A stretch of DNA of 64,000 bases from Halorubrum salinum (GCF_024494575.1 NZ_JANHDO010000004.1:62001-126000), one strand, 5' to 3'; shown: positions 25,318 to 34,655, counted from the stretch's first letter. A program made the numbers and translations. The notes: a model not told the origin generated them from the letters alone.

Positions 25318-27282
25318 TCAGCCGTGGTCGTCGCCGCCGTCGCCGTCACTGCCGGCGCTGTCGTCGTCATCGTCGCTGTCGTCGCTGTCGCTGCCGCCAC
25401 TGCCGGCGCCGGAGACACCGCCAGCGTGGTCAGCACTCGCAGCGTCGCGGGCGATATCGCCGTCGTCACCCTCGTTCCGATGCGCCACGTCGGCGTCGGA
25501 CGGGAACCGATCGACCGCGTAGTCGCCCGTGTCGACGCGCTCTGCGGGCTCGGAGTAATCGCGGTCGCTCCCCGCGAAGTCGGGTCGGATCACGCCGTCG
25601 TCCGGAGGCTCTTCGGCGTTCGCCTCGACCGTTGCCGCGTCCGCGTCGCTGTCCGTCTCGCCGTCCCGCGACGCGTCGGCCTCCGTGACGGCGTCGGTGG
25701 TCGCGGCGCTTCGAGCGGTCGCGCCCGCGTCGTCATCGGGAGTTCCGTCTCCGGCCTCGGGTGCCTCGCCGCCGCGGTCGCCTTCGACCCACTCGAATCC
25801 GCTCCGTTGCCGTCGCCGCGCCGACACGGCCTCGTGGAGTCGCTCGCGAAGGGCCTCGCGGAGCGTGACGGCCTCGTCGACCGCGATATCGACGGCGGCC
25901 GCCTCGTTGCCGGTGAGCGAACCCGATCCGGCGGTGTCTGCGACGATCGTCGCCACCCCCCACCGACGCTGGAACACGGTGCGGCTGTCGATGACGTTTT
26001 GCACCCGATAGTACGGGACGACGGTCACCGTTCGGCTCCAGAACCCGTTCCGCGTGAGCAGGTGGTCCTCGCCGAGCCAGTAGCCGCGGTGTGTCCACTT
26101 GAGATGGGCGGCCGGCGGCACGGCGAGGAGGAGCACGAGAGGACCGAACCGCGGCAGGTCGGCGGCGAGGTACCAGTCGATCGCGAACGCGATCCCCGTG
26201 AAGACGGCGACCGCGAGTGCGTACCGGAACGCGTACCGCCACCGGATCCGTTTCGGGGGGCGCTCAAAGCTCGGATCGCCGAACGACTCCACCTCGCGGG
26301 CGAGTCCGTAGACGCGGTCGGCGGCGGCGATCGGGACCGCTGACTGACTTCCCTGATCGCCGTTCTGTCCCGGGGCGTAGCCGGCGGTCTCGATGGCAAG
26401 GCTCGCGTAGCCGAGCGCGCGCTTCGCCGGGTTGTCCGTGATCGTGAGCGTCTGGACCTTCTCGGTCGGGATCGACCCGCTGTATCGACGGAAGAGGCCG
26501 CGCTCGTACCGCAACTCGTCGCCGGCGCGCGAGAGTCGGAACCCGTAGTAGTTCGAGAACGCGACGCCCGCACCGAGCACCCACGACACGAGGAACAGCC
26601 CGCCGACGGCGACGAGCGCCGTCGCGGTGAGCGCGGCGGCGTCCGCGTCCGGAAGGAATCCAGAGAGCACGGGGAACGACCCGGAGCTCAGGAACGCCAA
26701 CAGGCCGATCAGGCGGCCGTCGAACGACAGCGCGCCGACGAGCGCAAGCTCTTTCGGCGAGATGGCGAACAGCTCCGTCTCAGCGGCGGCGGATCCGCCC
26801 GACGCGCCGGCCGTCGCTGGGTCGTCGGTGTCGCTCCCCGTTCCGCTCTCGCCGCCCGCACCGCTCTTTCGACGCTGGACCTCGCGTCGAATCCGCGTCG
26901 CCTCGGTCGGCGAGACGAACCGGATCGACCCCTCGGTGCTCGACCCGCCGGCCGTCTCCAGGTCGACGGCCGCGATCCCGATCGCCCGCTGGATCACGCT
27001 CTGGCTCACGTCGACGTTCTGTATCCGTCTGTAGGGTATCTCCCGCTCGCGACGCGATATCACGCCCGACGCGATGTCGAGGGTGTCGGCGGTGAGTTCG
27101 TAGTCGAACCGCCGGTAGTACGCCGTCTCGTAGCCGAAGGCGGCGAGAAGCATCGCACCGGCGACGCCGACCGCGAGCGGAAGCCCCCAGTCGTTGCTGT
27201 TCACGACGAAGAAGGCGACGACGACGAACCCCGAGACCTTCTGAAGCGCGCGGTACGGGATCGACTGGGGCGCGAGTCTCAC
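25318..27282 (-). CDS. Membrane protein with three bacterial PH-like (bPH_2) domains
   Basis: A 654-residue YdbT-type protein. Three units each pair a transmembrane hairpin with a bPH_2 domain: about 50-125 (YRRFDYELTADTLDIASGVI), 250-330 (YGFRLSRAGDELRYERGLF) and 425-505 (YWLGEDHLLTRNGFWSRTVT); each contains an IPYRRIQNVDVSQSV-like segment. The final 135 residues are Asp/Glu-rich and disordered. The GTG at 27282 overlaps the upstream gene's stop (GTGA), so the pair is coupled. In Bacillus such proteins affect sensitivity to antimicrobial peptides; the archaeal role is unknown. Confidence 0.85.
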   Translation of the reverse strand: MRLAPQSIPYRALQKVSGFVVVAFFVVNSNDWGLPLAVGVAGAMLLAAFGYETAYYRRFDYELTADTLDIASGVISRREREIPYRRIQNVDVSQSVIQRAIGIAAVDLETAGGSSTEGSIRFVSPTEATRIRREVQRRKSGAGGESGTGSDTDDPATAGASGGSAAAETELFAISPKELALVGALSFDGRLIGLLAFLSSGSFPVLSGFLPDADAAALTATALVAVGGLFLVSWVLGAGVAFSNYYGFRLSRAGDELRYERGLFRRYSGSIPTEKVQTLTITDNPAKRALGYASLAIETAGYAPGQNGDQGSQSAVPIAAADRVYGLAREVESFGDPSFERPPKRIRWRYAFRYALAVAVFTGIAFAIDWYLAADLPRFGPLVLLLAVPPAAHLKWTHRGYWLGEDHLLTRNGFWSRTVTVVPYYRVQNVIDSRTVFQRRWGVATIVADTAGSGSLTGNEAAAVDIAVDEAVTLREALRERLHEAVSARRRQRSGFEWVEGDRGGEAPEAGDGTPDDDAGATARSAATTDAVTEADASRDGETDSDADAATVEANAEEPPDDGVIRPDFAGSDRDYSEPAERVDTGDYAVDRFPSDADVAHRNEGDDGDIARDAASADHAGGVSGAGSGGSDSDDSDDDDDSAGSDGDGGDDHG

Positions 27283-27743
27283 ACCGCGTCCTCCCCGTCG
27301 GCGCGGATGGCCAGTCGTTTCAGTTCTTCTCGGAGGTCGCTCGCCCCGCTCGGCGTCAACCCCGGGATCTGTACGTCTGCGCCCCGAGACCCGGCCGTGT
27401 ACACCACACAGGAGGCGAGGCCGACGGCGCGCTCGACCGGCCCGCGGCGCGAGTCGACGTGCTGAATCCGCACCAGCGGGACGGTCGTCCGGACCTGCGT
27501 GATCACGCCGCGGTCGAGGTAGAGCGCGTCCTCGCGGATCTCGTAGCTCCAGCGTCGGTACTTCAACACGGCGTGTGCGACGCCGACGACGAGCGCGACG
27601 CCGCCGGCCGCGACCGCCGACCACCGCGGCGCGTATCCCAGGTAGGCCGCGGCGGCGAACGGGAGGGAGACGAGCGCGGCGACGAGCGCCGCACGGAGGA
27701 TCCACACGACCCGTACGCGGGGATGAAGCGACTGGGCGGTCAT
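27279..27743 (-). CDS. PH domain-containing membrane protein, YdbS-like
   Basis: A 154-residue protein with two hydrophobic helices (about 13-62) followed by one bPH_2 domain (YEIREDALYLDRGVITQVRT then VPLVRIQHVDSRRGPVERAVG). It is the natural partner of the three-domain protein that follows it, as YdbS and YdbT in Bacillus. The ATG at 27743 overlaps the stop of a 12-codon upstream frame, and its end overlaps the next start, so three frames are chained. Confidence 0.85.
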   Translation of the reverse strand: MTAQSLHPRVRVVWILRAALVAALVSLPFAAAAYLGYAPRWSAVAAGGVALVVGVAHAVLKYRRWSYEIREDALYLDRGVITQVRTTVPLVRIQHVDSRRGPVERAVGLASCVVYTAGSRGADVQIPGLTPSGASDLREELKRLAIRADGEDAV

Positions 27744-27775
27744 CGGTCCGCCCCCGTCGCGCGTCCGAGAGTCAT
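27740..27775 (-). CDS. Possible leaderless 11-residue leader frame
   Basis: MTLGRATGADR is encoded from an ATG at 27775. A TTATAC box is centred 27-28 nt before it, so the mRNA would begin at this codon. Its TGA overlaps the ATG of the following PH-domain gene (ATGA). Ribosomes loading on the leaderless ATG could thus reach the downstream gene by termination-reinitiation. It may be a leader peptide or simply the means of starting translation. Confidence 0.4.
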   Translation of the reverse strand: MTLGRATGADR

Positions 27776-27799
27776 ACGCGGTGGTTGTCCGCGATGACG

Positions 27800-27805
27800 T
27801 ATAAG
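27800..27805 (-). promoter_or_regulatory. TATA box of the PH-domain operon
   Basis: TTATAC on the minus strand places the transcription start at or next to the ATG at 27775, not at the operon's first large gene. Confidence 0.5.
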
Positions 27806-27889
27806 TCCCGGCCGTCGGTCCACGGCGTCGCGGTCCGTGGCGCGTTCCCACGGGGACGTCTCGCGCCGATCAGAGCGGGCGACGAGGTG

Positions 27890-28573
27890 TCAGACCCGAC
27901 GGATTCGGTCCGCCGTCACGTCGATCGGGTCGGCGACGTGCGCGGTCGGCTCGCCGTCCGGTCGCTCGAACCCGTTCGCCTCGAACAGCGTGTTCGCCCG
28001 AAGGTCGACCCGAGCCTCGCGAAGCGTCCACGGCTCGTGTGCGATCTCCCCGACGTAGAGCTCCCGACCGGACGTGTAAAACCGGTAGTTCTCGACGAAG
28101 AAGGCGTCGCGCGAGTCCGGATCCGGAACGAAGGGGTCCCCGTCGGGCGCGTAGGTCGCGTCGAATCGGGCGTGCGGGGCGTCGCGGTGCACCCGGCGGC
28201 TGGTGAATCGAACCGCGTCGCCGTCACGGCGCGCCGTCATCTCGGCGCGGTAGTACGGCAGGGCGAACAGCCGGCGCGCGACCGCGACGCCGAACCGGTC
28301 TGCGGCGTCGAGATTGTAGAAGTAGACGCCCGGACCGCTCGGTCCCTCGACGTACGTGCGGAGGTTCAACTCCGGGAACGAGAGCCCGACCGGCGACCCG
28401 CGCGGACGGATGTCGTCCATCACGAACGCGACGACGCCGAGATAGGCGTCGCCGCCGTGCGTGGCGACCGAGAGACGCGCGGGCAGCGTCTCTGCGACGA
28501 CGGCGGGGTCGACCGCCCAGTGACAGAACAGGCCGTCGCGCCACGTCATCTCCAGCCAGCGAGGAGCGGACAT
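27890..28573 (-). CDS. DUF2071 (YqjF) family protein
   Basis: A 227-residue protein of the YqjF/DUF2071 family, whose fold resembles acetoacetate decarboxylase-like lipocalin barrels. Typical blocks are EMTWRDGLFCHWAVDP (8-23), YLGVVAFVMDDIRP, LNLRTYVEGPSGPGVYF (about 70-86) and the C-terminal FFVENYRFYT. No catalytic activity is established. It is transcribed in the same direction as the CDF transporter gene upstream, with about 80 bp between them. Confidence 0.85.
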   Translation of the reverse strand: MSAPRWLEMTWRDGLFCHWAVDPAVVAETLPARLSVATHGGDAYLGVVAFVMDDIRPRGSPVGLSFPELNLRTYVEGPSGPGVYFYNLDAADRFGVAVARRLFALPYYRAEMTARRDGDAVRFTSRRVHRDAPHARFDATYAPDGDPFVPDPDSRDAFFVENYRFYTSGRELYVGEIAHEPWTLREARVDLRANTLFEANGFERPDGEPTAHVADPIDVTADRIRRV

Positions 28574-28651
28574 ACCGATCGTCGGGGCTCGATGAACAAA
28601 GGCGGTGCGGCGGGCGGAGCGACCCGTGAGGATCGAAGCGGTCGCCGAGTC

Positions 28652-29602
28652 TCAAAACGGGCCGCCGCCGGACGGTCCGCGCGCCGAGCCGGTCGTCGAC
28701 TCCTCTGCGTCTTTCCACTCGCCGAGCCCGGACGGGTCGAGGTGGACGTGGACGTCGCCCACGTCGTCGAGCGCGCGCAGACCCGTGACGAGTTCCGTCT
28801 CGATGTCGTGAGCGTCGTGCAGCGTCATGCTGCCGTCGACCTCGACGTGGACTTCGACCTCCAGATCGGTCCCGTCGTAGTACACGGTGAGATCGTGAAC
28901 GCCTTCGACGGCGGGGTGATCGCGCAGCGCCGCGACGACCCGGTCGCGGTCGGCGTCGGGTGGCGCGGCACCGACCAGGTAGGTCACGTTCTCGCGGCCG
29001 ATCTCGATCCCCTGATACACGACGAGGACGCTGACCAGCGCCCCGGCCAACGGATCGAGGACGGGGAATTCGAGGAAGACGCCGAAGATGCCGACAAGCG
29101 CCGCGATCGTCGTGTAGATGTCGTTGAGGCAGTCGGCCGACAGCGCGGTGAGCGCCGTGGACCCGAGCGACTCGTTCACCCGCTCCGTGTACCAGTAGAG
29201 GAGGTACATGTCGGCCACCGCGAAAAGCAGCGCGACGACCAAGATCGGGCTCGCCGAGACCTCCGTCGGACCGATAAGCCCCGCGTACGACTCGCGCAAC
29301 AGGAGGAGCCCGAGGATCACGATCGTCGCGCCGACGAAAAGCGCCGTCAGCGGTTCGATCCGCTGGTGACCGTGCGGGTGCGTCGAGTCCGGGTCGTCGT
29401 ACCGCGCACCGCCCCAGATCAGGACGACGGCGCTCGCGACCAGATCCGCGACCGAGTGGGCCGCGTCGGCGACGAGCGCGACGCTCCCGAAGGCGATCCC
29501 GGCCGCGCCCTCGACGAGGATCTTGGCCAGGTTCCCGAGGACGTTCACCGCCGCGGCCCGCTGGAACCGCCCTTTCTCGCTTCGAGAGCCGGGGACCCAC
29601 AT
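28652..29602 (-). CDS. Cation diffusion facilitator (zinc/cobalt/iron efflux)
   Basis: A 316-residue CDF antiporter with six transmembrane helices. The metal-site motifs are DAAHSVADL in helix II (about 45-53) and SADCLNDIYTT in helix V (about 164-174). The cytosolic ferredoxin-like domain begins near 215. The D..HxxxD pattern with His in helix II favours zinc. It would oppose the zinc importer at 3231. TTTAAG at 29627-29632 is 27 nt before the ATG, so the mRNA is leaderless. Confidence 0.92.
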   Translation of the reverse strand: MWVPGSRSEKGRFQRAAAVNVLGNLAKILVEGAAGIAFGSVALVADAAHSVADLVASAVVLIWGGARYDDPDSTHPHGHQRIEPLTALFVGATIVILGLLLLRESYAGLIGPTEVSASPILVVALLFAVADMYLLYWYTERVNESLGSTALTALSADCLNDIYTTIAALVGIFGVFLEFPVLDPLAGALVSVLVVYQGIEIGRENVTYLVGAAPPDADRDRVVAALRDHPAVEGVHDLTVYYDGTDLEVEVHVEVDGSMTLHDAHDIETELVTGLRALDDVGDVHVHLDPSGLGEWKDAEESTTGSARGPSGGGPF

Positions 29603-29626
29603 TCGTCCGAACCGTCGGCGGCCGCG

Positions 29627-29632
29627 TTTAAG
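29627..29632 (-). promoter_or_regulatory. TATA box of the CDF transporter gene
   Basis: The minus-strand box CTTAAA is centred 27 nt before the ATG at 29602. It is arranged divergently to the promoter at 29726. Confidence 0.45.
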
Positions 29633-29725
29633 AACCTCGTGGCTGGCGCGTCCCGACGCAAATTCGCCCGGGTGCGAACCGGACGCCGCTCCCGGGTATC
29701 AGTTCTGATGACTGACGGTCGGGTG

Positions 29726-29733
29726 TTAAATAC
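29726..29733 (+). promoter_or_regulatory. TATA box of the pilin-like gene
   Basis: TTAAATAC is centred about 26 nt before the ATG at 29755 and predicts a leaderless mRNA. Confidence 0.45.
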
Positions 29734-29754
29734 GGTGGCGACGTACGTTCCGGC

Positions 29755-31176
29755 ATGAGGGTCGGCGAGCGCGGCCAGAGCGAGGTGATCGGCGTCGTGC
29801 TCCTGTTAGGGATCACTATCGCGGCCGTGACGGCCACGGTGGCGACGGGGAGCGTCGCGCTCGGGCTGATCACCGACGAGGCCCAGTCTGCGAGCGTCGA
29901 GAACGGCATGTCTCAGCTCTCCTCGCAGTCCAGTCTCGTCGCGCTCGGCGAGACGGACGCGCGCCGGTTCGACCTCGGGAGCGTCGACGGCGGACAGCTT
30001 CGCCTCGACGAGGACGCCGGGCACGTCACGGTGCGGGTCGAAAACGGGACCGACGGCGATACGACCGTCTACGACGGGCCGATAGGCACGCTGGAGTACG
30101 TCGGGTCGGACCGTACCGTCGCGCTTCAGGGCGGCGGCGTCTGGACCGTCTCGAACGGCTACGGGCGGATGGTCTCGCCGCCGGAGTATCATTACCGGGG
30201 GACCACGCTCACGTTCCCGATCGTGCGGCTGAACGGGACGGAGCAGACCCCGCAGTCGGGGACCGGCGTCGTCCGCCGAGTCCCCGGCGACTCGGACAAC
30301 GTGACTGAGACGGCGAACCCCCTCGAAAACGGGACGGTCGTCGTGGAGGTACAGAGCGACTACTACGAGGGGTGGTACGAGTTCTTCACCCAGCGCGCCG
30401 ACGGCTCGGTGACGAAGTACGACGGCAACCGGACGACGGTCGCGCGCTTGGTCGTGCCGGACGACGTGGCGTTCGACCGGGCGATATCGCTCGGAGGCGA
30501 ATACACGCACAACAGCGGAAACAACGGCCTCGACGAGTCGCTCTACGAGGAGGACGAGGTGCACCCGTCGCCGGGGCCGATGATCGACTCCGCGCTACGA
30601 GAGGGCGCGGATTCCGGCGAGCCGCTGTCGAACTGTTTCGACGCCGACACCTGTACGGGCGGCACCTACTACGCGTCCGGCGACGTCGACGTCGGCCAGC
30701 GGGTGGAGTTCGACACGAGCGGCGACGACGTCACGATCGCGGTCGACGGAGACCTCGACCTCGGCGGAAACGAGCTCGAGATCACGAACGATGGCGACGG
30801 CGTCGTCCGGTACTACGTCAACGGCTCCGTGTTCGCGAACGGCGACGCGACGGTGGGGACGACGAGCGACGCCGTCGAGGCGCAACGAAATCGGTTCTAC
30901 GTGCGAGACGGGTTCCTCGAAGACGGTCCGGGACAGGGAAGCGTCGACGTCGACGCCGTCGTCTACGCCCCGAACTCGGACACGAACCTCGCCGGGAGCG
31001 TCACCCTCCGTGGGGGCTTCATCTTCGACACCCTGACCACGAAGAGCAACGCGTTCACCGTCGAACACGACGACACGCTCGACGACATCGAGATCCGTAT
31101 CGGGGGCGGCAGCGGCCGGAACTCGATCACGTACCTCCACGTGAGCGAGAACGTGGTCGAGGTCGACTTCGACTAG
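29755..31176 (+). CDS. Pilin-like surface protein (DUF7289 type)
   Basis: A 473-residue protein whose N terminus GERGQSEVIGVVLLLGITI is a class III signal: a short basic leader, a QSEVIG-like prepilin site and a hydrophobic helix. The remainder is a secreted beta-rich domain with many N-x-S/T sequons (for example ENGT, NGTE, DNVT), so it is likely glycosylated. A DADTC/CTGGTYY cysteine pair and repeated beta strands occur after residue 290. It probably sits in a pilus-like structure or at the S-layer; no other pilus gene is adjacent. Confidence 0.75.
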   Translation: MRVGERGQSEVIGVVLLLGITIAAVTATVATGSVALGLITDEAQSASVENGMSQLSSQSSLVALGETDARRFDLGSVDGGQLRLDEDAGHVTVRVENGTDGDTTVYDGPIGTLEYVGSDRTVALQGGGVWTVSNGYGRMVSPPEYHYRGTTLTFPIVRLNGTEQTPQSGTGVVRRVPGDSDNVTETANPLENGTVVVEVQSDYYEGWYEFFTQRADGSVTKYDGNRTTVARLVVPDDVAFDRAISLGGEYTHNSGNNGLDESLYEEDEVHPSPGPMIDSALREGADSGEPLSNCFDADTCTGGTYYASGDVDVGQRVEFDTSGDDVTIAVDGDLDLGGNELEITNDGDGVVRYYVNGSVFANGDATVGTTSDAVEAQRNRFYVRDGFLEDGPGQGSVDVDAVVYAPNSDTNLAGSVTLRGGFIFDTLTTKSNAFTVEHDDTLDDIEIRIGGGSGRNSITYLHVSENVVEVDFD

Positions 31177-31263
31177 AGCGGTCGGACACCGGCGGTCGAA
31201 CCGCCGCCGTGGCACCGTCGTAACGCCTAAGAACGAAACGCTCCTCGGTCACGGTAATGAATC

Positions 31264-31983
31264 ATGAGTTTTTCGTCCGAGGTGGTCCCCGTGGGCGTCG
31301 AGATTAAGGAGACGGAGGTGAGCGACGAGGAGTTCGCCGAGATGAAGGCGTTCGTGAGAGATTACCTCTCAGCCAGCGTCGAGAGCGAGGAAGACGGCGG
31401 TCGGATGCGGTGGTACCCGTGGCACTCGGCCGACTACCGGTTCAACCACATCCTCAACGTCGTCGACCTCGCGACCGAGATCGCGGAGTCGGAGGGCGCG
31501 GACCTCGACGTGGTCCGCGTCGCGGCGGTGTTCCACGACGTGGCGAAGCTGGAGGCCGAACAGGACGTACACGCCGAGGCCGGCGCGCGCGTCGCCCGCG
31601 AGTACCTGACGAGCCGCGGCGGCTACCCCGAGTGGTTCGTCGACGAGGTGTGCGGCGCGGTCGTCGACCACTCGTACACCGGCGACCTCGACGACGTGCC
31701 CCTGGAGAGCCGGTGTCTGATCGAGGCCGACGTGCTCGACAAGGTCGGGGCGAACGGTGCCGTCCTCATGTTGCTGCGGATGGGATACGAGTCTCGCACG
31801 CACATGGACGCCGCGAAGATGGTCGACCGCGTCCTACAGCGCGCACACGACCACACGGAGCGCGTCGTCTCCGACAGCGCCGAGAGCATCGCTCACCAGC
31901 GCATTAAACGCGTGAAGTGGCTGCGCGAGTGGCTCGAAGAGGAGGTGTCGCGGATGGACGCCGACGGCGTCACAGACCGCTGA
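31264..31983 (+). CDS. HD-domain phosphohydrolase
   Basis: A 239-residue HD superfamily protein. Metal ligands are His62 (RFNHILNVV), His91-Asp92 (VFHDVAKLE) and Asp156 or Asp159 in EADVLDKVGA. The pattern resembles small HD hydrolases acting on nucleotides or cyclic nucleotides, but the substrate is unknown. The last 25 residues are Arg/Glu-rich. The ATG at 31264 is preferred; the ATG at 31258 is in another frame. Confidence 0.85.
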   Translation: MSFSSEVVPVGVEIKETEVSDEEFAEMKAFVRDYLSASVESEEDGGRMRWYPWHSADYRFNHILNVVDLATEIAESEGADLDVVRVAAVFHDVAKLEAEQDVHAEAGARVAREYLTSRGGYPEWFVDEVCGAVVDHSYTGDLDDVPLESRCLIEADVLDKVGANGAVLMLLRMGYESRTHMDAAKMVDRVLQRAHDHTERVVSDSAESIAHQRIKRVKWLREWLEEEVSRMDADGVTDR

Positions 31984-32088
31984 GGCGAACCGGAGCGCGA
32001 ACCGCGCTCGGACCGCGCCCGGACCGGCGAGTCGTACCTCCGACCGCCGAACCTCAAGCTTCAATGGTCACGGGCGTGTTGCGTCCGT

Positions 32089-32334
32089 ATGAGCGACCAA
32101 CAGCTTCGCAAGGAGGCACACGACCTCGACGTCACCGTCTGGGTCGGGAAACACGGTATCGACGCGGTCGTCGACGAGCTCGGAGATCAGCTCGACGACC
32201 GCAAGCTCGTCAAGGTGAAGTTCCTGCGTGCCGCTCGCGGCGGGACGACCACCGACGAGCTCGCCGCTGAACTCGCAGACGCGGTCGACGCCGAACTGAT
32301 CGAGACGCGCGGGAACACGGCGGTGCTCCACTGA
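32089..32334 (+). CDS. YhbY-type CRM domain RNA-binding protein
   Basis: An 81-residue CRM (CRS1-YhbY) protein. The VWVGKHGID loop (about 17-25) is the GxxG-like RNA contact and LVKVKFLRAARG (about 40-51) is the conserved basic strand. YhbY binds the large ribosomal subunit precursor in bacteria. Its stop overlaps the MscS start (TGATG), which is an unexpected partner for a ribosome factor and may only reflect compact packing. Confidence 0.85.
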   Translation: MSDQQLRKEAHDLDVTVWVGKHGIDAVVDELGDQLDDRKLVKVKFLRAARGGTTTDELAAELADAVDAELIETRGNTAVLH

Positions 32335-33224
32335 TGGCCGTCGCGGTCCCGGCGGGAAGCGTCGTCGCGGTCCGCGGCGCGTTGAATCCGTACTTCGGCC
32401 CGTTCACGGCGGCGGCCGTCGACGCGGCGACGTTCCTCATCGTGCTCGCGGCGGTGTACGTGGCGTTCAAGATCGCCGTCGTACCGCTGTCCGTGCGGGT
32501 GTTCGACCGCCGCGGGCTCGACGACCACGCGCGGAAGCCGATCCGGAAGCTGTTGGCGTTCGTCGTGTTCTTCGTCGGGATCACGGTCGCGTTCGGCGCG
32601 GCCGGCTACGGCGACTTCCTGCAGTCGCTGGCGACGATCGGGGCCGCGGCGACGCTCGCCATCGGGTTCGCGCTCCAGGACGTGCTCAAGAACTTCGTCG
32701 CGGGCGTGTTCATCTTCACCGACAAGCCGTTCCGGATCGGCGACTGGATCGAGTGGCAGGGGAACTCCGGCGTCGTCGAGGACATCTCGCTGCGGGTCAC
32801 TCGCGTCCGAACGTTCGATAACGAACTGCTCACGGTTCCGAACAACGTGCTCACGGGCGACGTGATCAAAAACCCCGTCGCGAAGAAGACGCTCCGCCTG
32901 AAGTTCGTCTTCGGGATCGACTACGAGGACGACATCGACAAGGCGACGGAGATCATCGTGGAGGAGGCGGAGCGGAGCGAGGCCATTCTGGACGACCCCG
33001 CCCCGTCGGTGCGGCTGACGGAACTCGCGGACTCGTACGTCGGGCTGCAGTCGCGGATCTGGATCGACGACCCCTCGCGCGCGGACTTCGTGAAGGCCCG
33101 AGCCGACTACGTGAAGGCGGTCAAAGAGCGGTTCGACGAGGAGGGGATCTCGATCCCGTTCCCGCAGCGCACCGTCTCGGGACGGAACTCGTGGGAGGAG
33201 CCGAGCGCGTTCGGCGGGGACTGA
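32334..33224 (+). CDS. Small-conductance mechanosensitive channel, MscS family
   Basis: A 296-residue channel. Hydrophobic helices span about 18-45 and 66-90, and the pore helix near 96-120 (SLATIGAAATLAIGFALQDV) has the Gly/Ala pattern of TM3. The beta domain begins at KPFRIGDWIEWQG and VVEDISLRVTRVRTFDNE. It would release solutes on hypo-osmotic shock, an obvious need for a salt-in haloarchaeon and consistent with the neighbouring potassium genes. Confidence 0.92.
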   Translation: MAVAVPAGSVVAVRGALNPYFGPFTAAAVDAATFLIVLAAVYVAFKIAVVPLSVRVFDRRGLDDHARKPIRKLLAFVVFFVGITVAFGAAGYGDFLQSLATIGAAATLAIGFALQDVLKNFVAGVFIFTDKPFRIGDWIEWQGNSGVVEDISLRVTRVRTFDNELLTVPNNVLTGDVIKNPVAKKTLRLKFVFGIDYEDDIDKATEIIVEEAERSEAILDDPAPSVRLTELADSYVGLQSRIWIDDPSRADFVKARADYVKAVKERFDEEGISIPFPQRTVSGRNSWEEPSAFGGD

Positions 33225-33317
33225 TCGCCGAGCCGTCTCTTCTCCGGGCCGGTTCGGTCTCGGTCCGAGGTAGCACCGATAGTAACGAACTTCAGTCTCG
33301 GGTAACTCGTCTCCTGC

Positions 33318-34655
33318 ATGCACGTGGTCATCATCGGGGCCGGCGAGGTCGGGACGAGCACCGCGGCCAGCCTGGCGTCGGACCACGACGTCGTCGTCAT
33401 CGACTGCGACGCCGACCGCACTGAGGACCTCAAGTACCAGTACGACGTACTCACTATCACCGGCGACGGGACCGACTCGTCGGTCCAGGAGCGGGCCGAC
33501 GTCGCGGGCGCCGACATGCTCATCGCCTGCACTGACGACGACCGGACGAACCTCGTCGCCTGCGGGACCGCGAAGACGTTCGGCGACCCGTTCACGATCG
33601 CTCGGGTGAAGAGCACGTCGTACCTGAAGACGTGGGAGCGCGACGAGACCGCCTTCGGCGTCGACTTCCTCGTCTGCACGGATCTGCTCACCGCGGAGAA
33701 CATCGTCCGCGTCATCGGTCTGCCGGCCGCGGTCGACGTCGACCCGTTCGCCGGCGACTTGGTACAGATGGCCGAGTTCGAGATCGGCGCAGAGAGCCCG
33801 GTGGCCGACCAGACGGTCGCGGAGGCCGACCGCTTCGAGTCGCTCACGTTCGTCGGTATCTTCCGCGACGGCGAGGTGGAGATCCCCCGCGGCGACACGC
33901 GCATCTGTCCGGGCGACCGGGCGGTCGTCGTCGGGAGTCCCGAGAGCGTTCAGGCGTTCGCGAACGACATCGCGCCGGACACCACGCCGAACGACGCCGA
34001 CGAGATCGTGATCGTCGGCGGCAGCGAGATCGGCTACCAGACCGCCCGCATCCTCGAAGAGCGCGGGCTCCGCTCGCGGCTCATCGAGCAGGACGGCGAG
34101 CGCGCGCGGTGGCTCGCGGAACAGCTACCCGACACCGTCGTGATGGAACACGACGCGACGGACACGGAGTTCCTGTCGCGCGAACACGTCGACGAGGCCG
34201 ACATCGTCGTCACCGCGCTCGACTCCGACGAGCGGAATCTGCTGGCCGCGGTGTTGGCGAAGCGGCTCGGCGTCGACCGCGTCGTGAGCGTCGTCGACAG
34301 CGCCGACTACGTCACCGTCTTCGAGGAGATCGGCATCGACGTGGCGATCAACCCGCGGACGGTGACCGCGGAGGAGATCATCCGGTTCACCTTCGAGAGC
34401 GTCGCCGAGAACATCGCGGTCCTCGAAAACGACCGTGCCGAGGTCCTCGAACTGGAACTCGACGAGGGGTGTGCCCTGGTCGGCCGGCCGATCCGCGAAC
34501 TCGTCGAGGAGATCGACGCCAAGTTCGTCATCGGCGCTATCGTCCGCGACGGCGAACACGTCACTCCCCGCGGTGACACCGTCCTCCGGCCGGGCGACCA
34601 CGTGATCGTGCTCGTCGAGACCGCGTTCACCTCCGAGCTGGCCTCGATGGCCTGA
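33318..34655 (+). CDS. trkA: Trk potassium uptake regulatory protein TrkA
   Basis: A 445-residue cytosolic subunit with two RCK modules. Each N lobe has a nucleotide-binding motif: VVIIGAGEVGTSTAASL (3-19) and IVIVGGSEIGYQTARIL (about 232-248). Each is followed by an RCK-C lobe (EIPRGDTRICPGDRAVV, HVTPRGDTVLRPGDHVIVLV). It gates TrkH in response to NAD(H) or ATP. Its stop lies three bases before the first TrkH start, so they form an operon. Confidence 0.93.
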   Translation: MHVVIIGAGEVGTSTAASLASDHDVVVIDCDADRTEDLKYQYDVLTITGDGTDSSVQERADVAGADMLIACTDDDRTNLVACGTAKTFGDPFTIARVKSTSYLKTWERDETAFGVDFLVCTDLLTAENIVRVIGLPAAVDVDPFAGDLVQMAEFEIGAESPVADQTVAEADRFESLTFVGIFRDGEVEIPRGDTRICPGDRAVVVGSPESVQAFANDIAPDTTPNDADEIVIVGGSEIGYQTARILEERGLRSRLIEQDGERARWLAEQLPDTVVMEHDATDTEFLSREHVDEADIVVTALDSDERNLLAAVLAKRLGVDRVVSVVDSADYVTVFEEIGIDVAINPRTVTAEEIIRFTFESVAENIAVLENDRAEVLELELDEGCALVGRPIRELVEEIDAKFVIGAIVRDGEHVTPRGDTVLRPGDHVIVLVETAFTSELASMA

